In this document: positions 40,737-53,300 of the stretch, piece by piece | How the letters are laid out: each line of letters opens with the position of its first letter | Position numbering within the stretch: the stretch's first letter is position 1 | NCBI GenBank assembly: GCA_004764695.1 | Contig: SMSO01000033.1 | Span: 2,123,001 to 2,187,000, forward strand | Length of the DNA: 64,000 nt | Reading direction: 5' to 3' | Origin: Schizochytrium sp. TIO01 | Taxonomy: Eukaryota > Sar > Bigyra > Thraustochytrida > Thraustochytriidae | Notes under the pieces: generated by a model | The model's database searches: none | Told to the model about the DNA's origin: nothing | Seen by the model: only the letters and a program-made list of their open reading frames with translations | Made by a program: the position numbers and the translations under genes

Positions 40737-43700
40737 GATTGGACAATTTCAATCAACTTCGATCGACTCCGACCAATTCCAACCACCAAAGCTACCTCGT
40801 GAACGAGGAATCACGAAGACTGGTGAGATGTACTTCTTTATAAATTTAGACTCTGCCGGACACGAACCGCCATCTGACCGTCTCGAGGTCTGATGTTGGG
40901 CTGTTTGTACTGTGCGTGCGTGCTCTCTAAAGACTCGAGTCGGCGGCACCACAAGCCGAATAGGGCGAGCGTCTTCTTGGCCAACAGAGCGAGCGGGTTT
41001 CGTGGAGATGAAAAAGAGCAAAAGGGCAGCAGAGTTGTGGTGGTTACCTTCAAGTGTGGTGGTGTGGTGAGTGGGTACCTAAGCGCTGCTCGCTTCTGGC
41101 TCTGATGATTCTAGCTAGCTAGCTGACAATCAAATTGGCGAAAGCAAGGGGTTTGACGGAAGAACCGGCGAAAGAAATCTTGAAGGCAGGCAACAGGCAG
41201 AACTTGGAATGGATGTAGCAGAGGCGAGTTGGCAAGCGAGCGAACCGAGCTCCGAGATTACACTATGGTAATGGCTGCTGAGGCAAACTGAAGCCTCGTG
41301 CGGTGTGCACCACAGTATCTCCGAATAAGGTAGATCAGAACTCACACAGCGCGACACAACTGCTGTGAGGGGAAGTATGATTTTGCAATATTTGCGGTGA
41401 AGATCTGCCACTACAGCACGCATCAGTTGGTAGTTCTGCCTTTTCTACTTTTCTTTTCAGCGAAAACGCAAAAGAGCTGAGCTCTTCTGAAGTCTGTCAT
41501 AGTAAGCGATTCTGTATTTGCAAATCAGGTAATTCTCTCCCAGACAGGCGCGGTATTGCCTCGCGATCCAACCTAAAGAGGCTTTTCCAGGTCGCGGCAA
41601 GTGTCCTTATGGCACGGTTTTTTCTAAAAGCTACGTTTTGACAGCCGCGCAGATTTTTATTTTTTTAATATTTTAAAATTAGAAATTAAGTACTCAATGA
41701 GCGGAAAATAACAAGAAGCCTTCCCTGTTACCTTCTCTAATTTTTTATTTTTTTTTAAAAGACGATTCTTCAATGAAAGCATGAAAACCATTATTAATGC
41801 TCTGAAGAATGATTGAAGACCCGATAGATACCGGGCGAGCGCGCGGCCAAAGAAGAGTACGCTGCTTCGAGAAGCCAAGGTAGTCGGCTGGATAGTCTAT
41901 CTGCAGCGTGGCTAGTCTGGCAAAACCAGAAATTAGCCTGCCACGAACCGGCCTTATCGTTGTATTCCGAGGTCATGATAAGTCCAGTTATAAATTTAGA
42001 GGCTAATTCTTCCTCGAAACCCTTTTCTTCCTCGTTCACTGACTCCTCATAAGAACAGAGGTAAGAAGAATAAGAACGACTCACTTGGAAAGGAACGAAG
42101 CAAGAAATGCGGCCGACATGAACACATTAAATTGCGCTGCAAACGGACCATAATTGTGCTTCAACGCCGCAGTCAAGAACCCAGCGATTGGACACACAAT
42201 ATAAAAAGTCTGCAAATTGTTTGATTATGAAAAAGCATTATAGCATTGCTTTTTATAAATATCCAAGTTGTTTGCTTTATCTATGAAATCCTACGCAAAT
42301 GGCACCATCGTGCTGAAGATTTGTACCTTCTTCGCTTCCACTGATACCTAAGTAGTACGAGAAATCAGCTTCAAAATCGCACCCTTTGAAGTTCAAAATA
42401 TCTACCTCGAAACTAGCAACCCTGGCGAAGTATGGTGATTTAATTAATGACAAACTTAGCTCTCGCCTCAAAAACTTGTCCTCCACGACGATTGAGATGA
42501 CAAAGACTGATCTGCCGCCGAATCGGTAAGCCGCCACTCGTGTTCACTGACGCTCTCTTGCGAGCTTCGTTCGCGACCCACGGCTTCATCCACGCTCTGT
42601 CTGGAGAAGGAGAACTCCAGAGCTCCGAAGAATTAGCTCTTGGGTTCTGGAGCCCAAGATGCCGGCCAGAGAGATAGAAGATATCTTCTGCGCTAACTAG
42701 CTGGCGTTGAACCTCCTGGAATCAAAACTGAAGTACCTGCGTGGCCATCAGTAACGGCGCAGAACTACCTACCTCAAGCGAGGGGCTGAGACGAAGTCGA
42801 ACGTCTCCAGCGCCGAGACAGGACAGGAACAGCCCTCGCAGCGGTACACCCGCACGCTTCACGGCCAAAGCTCTGACCTGGAGCCGCGTTTGTCGAGGAG
42901 GTCGAAGCCGGCGAGACGCAAACCTGGGCCCTTTGGACGAAGACGAAATGGGCGGCCTGAAGATGTATGTGCCCGGATGACAGATAAGACTGGCGGAGTC
43001 CTGTCGTTCTTCGCGGCTCTTGACATCCGCGGTGCCTACGCAGAAGCATTCGAACCAGCGGTCCCTACTACTTCGCGAGAGGCGGCTGGCGAAGCGAGAG
43101 AATCACAGCTTCACTCGAGCAGGGCGTCAGCAGCCCTCTCGAGCTCATGACAATCAACGGTCGCTCCGTGCGGAGGTGGAGAAAGCAAGCCTGCGCGCCT
43201 TCACGAATGACGCTCCCGGCTTGGGCTCGGGTTCGCGCCGCAGCAGATGGATGGAGGGAGAGATAGAAAGATGCCAAGGGCCCGAGCAAACAGCCTGAGC
43301 CCCGGCTCGAAGAGTCCCAAGCATGCGAAGCTAGCGGCAGAATTTTGGGGATCGAAATCCATGCGACGCAGAGCGCCACCAGCAATCCGTGCCTCGTGGC
43401 TTCCAAAGAAGCAGGCAACCAAACAGACTAGCGCAAGGAACGACGAGAAACTCTGTACCGGAAGGACTACACAGGAGCACGAAGACGGCCATTGCGGCGG
43501 CCTAGGCGCCCGCCTGCCTGCCTGCATGCATGCATGCATGCATGCCTGCGTGCCTGTGCGGAGAGAAGCTCGAAAACGGACAAAGAGAGTCTCAGCACGG
43601 AATGTCGAGACGATCGATGAACTCTCGGGCGTGGGCATTGACCTGGGCGAGACCACCTTTGCGTGCTGTAGCGGTTTGATTCCTGTTGCGGTGACACCTT

Positions 43701-44062
43701 GAAAGCTAGGTGAAGCTCGACCTCCGGCAGGCAGGCTCATAGGCCCAAGACAATCTTGAGAGCACCCGTCATCTCCTCTGCCGGTCTTTGGAGTTGGTTT
43801 GGTTGAGAGGCGAGGACCGAGGCAATGAGTGAGTGGCCTCTACAGAGTCTCGGAAGACGCAAAGAGCCGTGGGTCAGTGGCCAAAGCCCTCCTGCTCTTG
43901 CTCTTGGAGTGAAGATTTCGGTCGCATCGAAGATGCTGTGAAGAGCTCGAAGATGTAAGCCCCACGCGCACCTGCTAGCTTAGCTGGTTAGATGGCTAGA
44001 TGGCATATCGGAAGAACTTGAAGCGAAGAGGCACTGGCAACAAGAGAGGAACGAACTTGTGC

Positions 44063-44093
44063 TCTCACTCACTCACTCACTCACTCACTCACT
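44063..44093 (+). repeat. (CTCA)n microsatellite
   Basis: About seven tandem copies are followed by GCTT and TTAG short tandem repeats up to about 44153, so this is a mosaic of tetranucleotide repeats. Confidence 0.88.
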
Positions 44094-44925
44094 CCCTCGC
44101 TTGCTTCTTTGCTTGCTCGCTTGCTCGCTTGCTTAGTTAGTTAGTTAGTTAGATTGGGCATTTTTGCTGAGACACGACCCTTGATCCCGGTAGCGAGAGA
44201 CTCAGCATCCAGCACGGCTCTCCAGCATGAATGAATCGCAAACCAGGCAGCCAGCTGCCAGAATCCAGAAAACCCGCGAGTCCCTCGAGCAGGCAGGCCC
44301 TTCGCCGGGCCCACGACTAGCGCAGGGCGATTCTCTCACCCAAACATGCATACCTACACGTGTAGTCAATGCAGATGAAAACTTCATCAATGGCTGAGCT
44401 TGTAAATAGGCAGATCAACCAGCTTCTGTGTGCAGCAGTCAGTAGGTACCCAGCTATCTATGTACGCACACATAAACTAACTAAGTACCTGCTCACGTCA
44501 CGCTGCTCAAGAACGCTGGGCTTTTCGCCAAGTTCTGCAACACTCGCTACTCGCCGCCTCGCCTCGATGGGTCGTCTTCTCGCAAACGTAAACATGCCTC
44601 GGAAAGTGGTAAGAGCAGATCTGGCTAACGCCAAGCTCCAGGTCTTAAGCTGCCGCCGCTGCCTCGTAAGCCCAAGGACTCGATTTTTAAGGGTCGCTGG
44701 CGAAGAATTGCGAGTGAAATCGGCTGAGGCCCCTCACGTCGAGCCAGAGCTGCGGAAGACGGGGCCCATGAGCCACCGCAGTGCCTCTCTGTAGAGGTGT
44801 TGCTGGCTCGTAGTGCGGTGCCTGGCATGCACTGCCAGAGCTCTCGAGGTCAGCTGATGGTCTCTCAGCCGGCCAGCTCGCTAGCAGCTGCCTAGAGCCG
44901 CCTAGCAGTTCATCAGTTCATCAGT

Positions 44926-44962
44926 TCATTCATTCATTCATTCATTCATTCATTCATTCATT
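44926..44962 (+). repeat. (ATTC)n microsatellite
   Basis: A tandem ATTC array degrades downstream into ATTT, CTTT and CACT variants to about 45010. It is the reverse complement of the GAAT motif found at 39.56 and 45.34 kb. Confidence 0.9.
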
Positions 44963-45340
44963 TATTCATTCTTTCATTCTTTCACTCTTTCTTTCTTTCG
45001 CTCACTCATTTGACAGAACAGCCAGAAAGAAAAACAGGCAAGGAGGGAGCGCGGGCGACGGAGGTGGAAGCGACCGGAAGAGGAACTTGGAACACGAAGG
45101 CCGTGGCTGAGTGCTGCCAGGGCGAGATTTAAGTTGACTTCAAGTTGGCAAATTCAATTCCGGGGCCCCAGATTTTCCTTTTCTCTCGTGTTCCTTCTCT
45201 TCTTCTGAATTCCCTCGTTCTCTCTGGAAAGGAAGCGGGAACTAACTTGTTTTAATTTCTAAAAATAAAAATAGCCCAGCCTAGTAGTTTTAGTAACAAT
45301 ATGCTAATACTGCGAATTAATTAATAACAAAAGAGAGGAG

Positions 45341-45428
45341 GAATGAATGAATGAATGAATGAATGAATGAATGAATGAATGAATGAATGAATGAATGAAT
45401 GAATGAATGAATGAATGAATGAATGAAT
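45341..45428 (+). repeat. (GAAT)n microsatellite, about 22 copies
   Basis: A pure tandem GAAT array in AT-rich non-coding DNA. Confidence 0.95.
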
Positions 45429-48400
45429 TTTAATCTAATGCCTCATAGGTACTTGATACCTAGAATCGTAAAAAAGATTGAGTGCTCAGGGAGTAATAGT
45501 CTTTGGCATAGCATGTCCTAGCACTCTCAGAAGGGATGAAGGCGAGGAAAAATTGCCTCGAACGGGAGAGCTTCATGCGTGAAGGTCACGAAGACAGCGG
45601 TTGAGGCGGAGGAGAGCGCTCATGGTTGAGATTCGCTCAGGCGCAGCGAAGAAGACAAAGATATGATCGACGCTCTACTCTCCGGGTTTGCCAAGTTTCA
45701 CAGTGCACAAGATGGCGAATCAGAAGTGGCGAATCAGCTAGAGGCAATGAACGGCTGGACCTGATGTGGTTGCATTGCACGAGCACCAAGTCGAATGGGC
45801 AATCAATCGATCAAATAACTGACATGTTTCCCCATTTATTGGGCTTAGTGAGCCATGATATGAGAACGCAAACAGAAACTTGCACGAGTGCAGTCACCAA
45901 GTTGTGAATTAGTGAAAGTTCGCATTGAGGTACTAGAATCTCGTGGAAAAACAATTTCGAAGAACTTAGATGGACCTGAACTTGGAGTGAGCTCAAGCCG
46001 AAGTTGGGATGATGATGCTGGGCGTGCAACCTGCGGAAAGCACTTTCGACATGAGTATCTGTTCCTACGTATAAAAGAAGCTGGTACTTATGGGATATGA
46101 TTTGATCATTAGCATTTTAGAAGGCTAGGTTGGCGCAAGCAAGCAAGCAAACAATAAAGAAAGAAAGCAGCGTTGCGACGACGATGATGACTTGAAGCTG
46201 TAGCTAGTCATTGGGCTTCGGGCCGAAGATTGAAGTTCTCCCTCCTCAACCTAATTCAATCCAATCCAATCCAATCCAATCCAATCCGATTCGTTGTTGT
46301 GACGTCGGGCCAGGGAAAAATCTTCAGGAAAGACCCGGAACATTTTCACGATCACGCAGAGATGTAGGTACCTAGTACCTTGTGCTAGAGCCTGAGTTGC
46401 TGCAAGGCAGTAGTGGTAGTAGTAGTAAGAGCGGCAATCCTAACTAGTGCCTACCTTGGACATAGTAGAGCCGCAGAACACGAGTATGAGGATTTCACGC
46501 ACGCCTTTTGGTTTGCTAGTTGGCCTAGCAGTAGGGAAAAACGACTCCAGTCTCTTGTGAAATAAAGCTTGGTGTCATCAACAGAAAACTAAAAAATAAC
46601 AGGAGAGGAATAGGAAGTGACAAAAGGTTCGCAAATTCAAGGCTCGTCTTTGAAGAAATGTAATGCGAGGTCTCTCCTTTGAATGATTAGAATGCGTGAT
46701 GTGGATCATTCACAGTTGCATCAGCATCATTTCAGGTTGATTTGACCGTTGCGTCACCTGTCGTGGCGAACTAAAAAATCGTAGACTCTGGCTGTGATTC
46801 ACGCTTGCTTGCGCGCTGGAGGAGAAATGCTCTTGCATGAGCGTTCATGCGTCGCATATCACTGGCGAGAAAGTTTTCGCAAAGAGAGAAAAGGATAGCA
46901 AGTACTAAGGGCAACTCTTTTAAAAAAATCGGATGTGTCATCTACGAGTCTCTAAAGTTTCTTTGGTCTTCTTCTTCTTTCAAAGGCTGCCTAAAGAGGC
47001 GCAGCGTCAAAACCTAGAGAAGACACAATACCATTGTAAGTCTATCAATTAGAGTCCAAAATAGTAGGAAACATATGCGCGCAGAAGCTCAAGATTTCAC
47101 AGCGCGACCCAACGGCCTGCGCACTTGTAAAAGCAACATTTTGCAGATGACGATGAATAACAGAAGAGGTGACTGGCTCTAGGTATCTGCTAGTAAGAAG
47201 GGCGAAAATAGGATACTTCATGTGATCTGCAAATGCCAAGTCGATCGACTGTGAAGATAATGATTTCATTCAAAGCCAGCCATGCAACAAGAAAGATTGA
47301 ATCATTGCTTACTGCGAGACCTTCCTTCTTTTGTAAGACAAGGAAGCTTAAGCTAACACCCTTTTAAGTTGGCCTGGACATTTCTTCTTGAACATTCGCA
47401 ACGAGCAGAGCGTCAAAGCCGTTGACCTTGGTCTTCCAACAGCTAATCCTCAAGAGCATAAGCCTCTTCTGAGGATGCCATCTTCGCTTCGAAGGTAATC
47501 CACGCCAAAGTTCGTTCGTTTTATAGTTTCCTGAAGCTGCATCAGTTTCAAGGGAAAACACTTGGTTTTTCATTTTTTTTTTTTAATATGTTCTTTAATG
47601 TGTGAAGCGTGAGTAAATAAGACATAATACTTGTATAACCCTTTGTAGGCCTGGGTAACCTAATTTGCGAAGAGGATGTGTCAAGGCTTACAACGTGGAG
47701 CAGAGCAGCTTCAAAGTATGGTATAAACTCTACCTACTGCATCTTTGAACTCCGTGCCTCTAATCCATTTGCGTGCTAAGTTTAAAATAAACCTGGAGTG
47801 AACTCATAGAGAGTCAAACTACTCGCGCATCTCTTTGTTTACAAAAGAATAGATATGAGACATGCTGCTGGATTTCGCCTGGTGCTTATTACTTCCTCGT
47901 CATGCATTCACGTTAAACGCAACACGCCCTAAAAAGCATGCACTAAATTTAGTACCACCCAGTTCTTTTCTGAAGTATTCTCCAGCAAGACTGTTAAGCT
48001 ATGGCCGCTAGATGGTGGAATTCCGTACTGCCTGTGTTACAGAAAATTAGCGCCAAGCCTGGACTCTTGTAGAGCTTTGGAGTATGCTTGCATAACGTTA
48101 CCTCACGTTTGGGGTTGAAGGAGGGTTTTCTCGTACACTCAACGAGCTCTGCTAATTCAATAGTTTTCTTTCGTTGACTGTTTAATTAGAATTTGAGAAA
48201 TATAAAAAGCTCCCTAGACTCGTGCCTGCCTGGTACCCTGGGTAGGTAGGTACTATGATGGCATGGCCAAAAGTTAGCTGGCTGGACACGGCTAAGGAAA
48301 AATGAACCTATTAACCGTAGCAAAGCACAGGTCAATTATGTTCCTACCCGTTTAACATTGCTGTGTTCAAGATGGTATATACCCAATCATCAGATTTGTA

Positions 48401-50353
48401 CCCCCTTTTGCTCTCTTTCTTTCCTCTATCTCTCCTCTCTCCTAGCTTCTCTTCCTTTTTGTTTTCACGTTTCCAAACTTATTAGGAAAGCCGAGTCTTG
48501 TCCCTGATTAACGGATCTATGGGTACAGCTCTAAGGACTACATATCGGGTAACAGCCTACTCAGAGGGTACTATATGCCTTGGTCAGGTGCTGTCACCTC
48601 AAACTACCAAATACTATTACTTTTGGCTGAATTGGCCTACTCCTGTCAGTGTAGCTGGGGTTACTTTGCTCAAGACTTCTCTATACAAATGGTAGCTTCT
48701 TTTCTTTGTTTTCTAGTTTACTTCGGTGGGCAAGTTTTTTCTTCCGTCATTGCTTCGTAATCTCTGTCATCCTTATCAGCACCTACCTATAGCTGCTCCT
48801 GGATAATGGAAACGGTTCTACAAAGAACCTAGCATTCAACTTTATCAATTTGCTTTCCCACAAACGTACACGATGAATACAATGAACCAATTCAGAATGG
48901 AAAATCACCGTAGCAAAGGCCCCACGTCTGGATGTTTTGCGAAAACAATTGCTGGTGAACTGTGCATCTTTTGCAACCGAAGTTTTGAAAATGAGAATCA
49001 CTACACGTGAAAATGTCTAACTATTAGTTCAACTTTTAACCTAGAAGTTTCTCATTTTTGTGGATTCTTGCTTTTTTACACAGCAGAAAAAGACACAACA
49101 AATAATCTTTTATCCCAAACGACGGAAAATCTTATCTCATTGTTCTTTGCCTATCTTTTGAACTCGTTTTGATTCTGCTACAACGCTTATCTCTTCCCAT
49201 CTCCGCTGAAGGCGAATTTGCATAGCAAGTATTCATTTTTCTTCCAATGCATACTATTTGATATGCATTTCAGGTCTGAACTAAATTCTGATTCTAGGTT
49301 CAATTTTGCATGGTTTACTTTCCGAGCGTCCTCTAAATCAACAAGTGAGCCGCTTCGGTTCTTTCATCTTCTTGCCTGTTCTCCTGGTATATAGTAGTAT
49401 TACACACCGGTATGTGCTTCTAGTTCTACCAAAGCACACGCTTAGCCATACTTCACTGATAATCACATCCTCTTTTTAAGATAAAAAGTTTATTTTAAAA
49501 ATAGATTAACTTTTCTTTCCTTTTTCCCAATTACAGGAAGAGGGTGCACAGTCGAAATGGCACGGCCGTGTACAGCTAGCCTCCATCCAACTCTGCTACG
49601 ACGCGACACCAAGCGCAGAATCCACGACGAATCCAAAACAGTCTAGGAAAAGGATCGACTCGCTGGACTGCCTGTCCTAGAACACCTTTGGACTGCTGAA
49701 AGGTGCCCAAACCTAGGTCGTGGCCTCGTGAAACCTAAGCCAAGAGCAAGCAAGACCTCATTGCATAGTGCACATCGTAACGGGTCTCCTTGAAAGGAGA
49801 AAGGAGAATTTATAGGAAGTGACACGTTTAAAAGGAGCAGACAAGAAACGAAAAGAGAAGCAGAAGAAGACTCACACACTCATACGACGTCAAGGGAAGC
49901 CTTAGTTTTAAATAGATAGTACTACGATTATTCGCCAATCGAAACGTTGACACTGTTATACTCGCCGACATATTCGCTTAGTTTTACAAGGCAACAATAC
50001 TTTAAGACCAACATTTGACGTGGCGTCCTTGCTGAGACGAAGTACATCCTAACCCTACAGCAGCTCGTTGCATTCGGCGCCCAGGGAGAGAGTGAAGCGT
50101 CGGGCGGCTCTGAGTAAGGTCCCTTGGCCAAAGGTCTCTCTCTATCCACTAGACAGTGAACTCGCAGTTCGTGATCGATCGGCTGTATTACTGAGACAAT
50201 ATAGTGCTTTTCTATTCATCAAGCTCAAAATACGAGCCAAGAACTCGTGATCTGAACTACTGAATGTCAAGTTAAATTGAGGAGCGACGAGGATAGACAG
50301 CCCTCTTCACTTGGTCTATCAGAAGTAATCTTGGGCAGCAAGGGCTGCTCAAC

Positions 50354-53300
50354 ATGCCCCTCTATCTCCAAAAGCGACGAACCTCGTCACGCTCGGTAGC
50401 GCCTTCAGATTATGATAAATCGCAAACTATTAGAAGCCTGCTCGAGTCAGGTGGAGCTCCTCTCACAAGCGAGTCTCGAAGAAATCAAGTATTTGGTACT
50501 TTCGGTTTATTCGGCTATGTGCTGGCTAGTTCATTGATCCCAACCTTCATTACTTTCAGAGATTATGATACAGACACAAAACATTTAGCAGGGGCAGTGG
50601 CTACAGCTTGCATCGCCAATATCATTTTCACCATCGAAACGCTAGCAAGCGTACAATTCAGGATATTGTTTTTTCTTCAAAAGATGAAGAACCCCATCAC
50701 CCTTCTGACAACTATACCATGGTCTCTTATTTCGTTGGCAGTTTTTGGAGACTCGATTTATACCCATGTAGCACTTTCTCTTTTCATTCTACGTTTGGGA
50801 AGCGCTACGGTTACGTACTGGCCATCATTTCTTGCCATGATTAAAAGAATATTTCCGAACCCACCTTTACCGATTATTCGCTTAACATGGCTTGCTGTTG
50901 TCATTCTGTGTATACAGGCTTTAACTTCAAGCACATATTACTTCCTCGGTACACACAGTACTGTAGGCTCTTCATGGATTGACGTTGATGATCTTCGTGA
51001 TGATAACTCCACAAGACAATTGGAAGATCCTAGTTCCGCGGGTACGCTTCGGTTTGCGCGGTCTTTTTATTATGTGTGGCAAACTCTTCTTACTTTGGGT
51101 TACGGTGATGTAGCTCCTGTGGCTGCCATTGAGCGCGTCTTTGGACTTATCCTTTGTCTCGCTGGAGTCTTTTTGATGGCTTACATGATTGCAAACTTGA
51201 CATCGTTCCTTGTCAATCTCGATTCCACGCCAGCTGCTCATCGTCACACTGTAGATAGCGTCGATGCTTTTCTCTCTGCTCAAGAAATTCCCTCTGTGAC
51301 ACGAAAGATTGTTCGGCGAGCACTTGATCGGGTTTGGATACGCTCGAAAGGTCTCACACGCAAACGGGTCTTCGATGACTTGCCTCCAGCACTTACGAGA
51401 AAGATCCTGGAATTCAAAGCCCAAGCTATAATTTCCTCTCCACTGTTTTGGGAACCAGAAACTAGGGACCCATGCTTTCGAGTCATTTTGTATCTAGTAG
51501 ATAAAGTTGAGCCTTCGATTTTTGATGTTGGCCGGACCATCCGTGACCCCTGGGATATGATACCATATCGCCCTGGGCTTATGTGGTTCCTTATGAATGG
51601 TACTGCATCGAAAAGACGACCAAAGAATAACCGTGCAGCACTAAGAATGGCTCTAGGGGATCCTGCAACACCAGTGAGAAGATCCTTCCGTGCTCAAGCG
51701 CTCTCTAAATTCACTACCTCAAGTCATGCCGAAGCACCTGGGCAAGATCCGGGAGAGAAATACCAGGTCAATGATCCTCGAGTCCATCCCAACGATATGG
51801 AATATGCAGCTCTAGAGCGTAGTTTTACGAACTCATCAGCTGTATTGTGGGGAGGCACTGCCAAAGGACGCAACCTGTACGAGCCACATGAAGATCTCAT
51901 CTCCGAGATTCACGATAACTACCCTAATATTCTCCTACCTGGAAGGTCCGTTGGCGCCCTTGGCTTCTTCAATGTTTTGCATTGCCCTCCCCCAAGATAC
52001 GTGGCTCTAACACGATGTGAAATTCTGTTTCTGAATTATGTTGATTTTCGTCGCATGGCACTTCTCTTCCCAGAATGGAAAATGGAAGAGACATCCTCAC
52101 ACGTGGTTCGCGCCATGGATGATAGAAGGAGGACAGAAAGTGATGAAGAGCCACAGATCGTGTACACGCCCAAGCTACCTATTGAGCTTGACTCTAGAAT
52201 CATCAATCAACTGGATGCAGAATGTTCTTACTCGTCTCTAGCGGTAGAAAGCGACCCTGAAGACGGTAATTCTACAGATGACAGTACTGGACCGGGTGAT
52301 GAAATGAAGCTAAATCATAGTTCTGATGACACACTGAATCTCTCAAGCTCTTTAAAACGATCAGGAGGAGCGACCAAATCGAAAAGGCGAACATCCTCAA
52401 AAGGTAACCCGCGCCGAGCAAGCACAAAAATTGCTGCGCTCATGCAGCAGCAAATCAATGAGAAGGGTCAACAGAAAAAAGGTTGGGCAAAACTCCTTGC
52501 CAGATTCGAACACAAGCCAGGAAGCCTGATTGATGTGACCTGGGATTGTGTACTGGCGATTGTCTTTACCTCGTATGGAATTTTCATTCCTATTCACATT
52601 GCCATGATTGTTGCAGGCATTCCTCTGCCTGCTGCATCATTGCTCCTAGGCTTTGGGGCGTTCATTGGAGATTCAATTGCCATTGCGAGCTGGAGGCTCC
52701 GACCTATTCTCTGTCCTCGAGACGAATCCGATGCTGAAAAGAAAAAGTCGGCAAATGTAACTGACGCCTTGATCCTGCAAACATCTGGCCATCGACTAAG
52801 TGGTGCATTTATATCTGCTGAGAACCGTCGAGCATCAAGGCAAGGCTCGATGTCACGTCGGAAATCTGTATCGACCCAAGTTGCACTTTCCCAGGGTTTG
52901 TGGTCATCACACCAAGAAAAATTGGCCCGCGTGCGTGCAGAAATGGCTTCTCGCGTGTCGCGAGTGATCAATCAAGCTCTTTCTTTTGCTGAGATTCTCT
53001 TATCGTGTCTCATGTTTATAACCTTGGCCCTTTCCTTTGCAATAGCTCTAGGAAACTACTCGAATGATCGCCAGCAAGAGCTTCGACGAGTCATGCATAT
53101 AATGCGTACGCCCTTCCTTATCCGACTCTTTAGCTCAGGTCGTTTAATTGATCGATTGTGTAATCATGTCCAGATGTGGATTGCACAACGGAAGCTTGCC
53201 GAGGCTGTTCGTCTTGATGACTTAACTCCAAATAACACGCCAGGGGATGAACTCATAGCGAAAAATCGGATGGCAAATAGTGAAATCGAAGAGTTGGCGG

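Larger units (their letters stand above)
35445..50353. other. Gene-poor DNA with many microsatellites; no supported gene
   Basis: I found no frame with a recognisable domain. The first few hundred bases are probably the 5' part of the Gln-rich gene, and a minus-strand ATG at 35614 opens another frame that may be its first exon. Between 36 and 46 kb lie many simple repeats (CT/CTGT near 36.2 kb, a nine-base minisatellite near 38.03 kb, TGAA at 39.56 kb, AATC near 40.7 kb, GCAT near 43.5 kb, CTCA near 44.07 kb, ATTC near 44.93 kb, GAAT at 45.34 kb, AATCC near 46.26 kb) and a GCTAGC cluster at 38325-38352. The GC-rich part at 42.7-43.7 kb is open on both strands, which I read as composition. From 46.3 to 50.3 kb repeats thin out and I see nothing distinctive. 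Confidence 0.6.

Noticed and set aside
42741-43740. Overlapping open frames on both strands in GC-rich DNA
   Set aside because: Several frames are open at once, which is expected from GC-rich composition, and none shows a recognisable domain.
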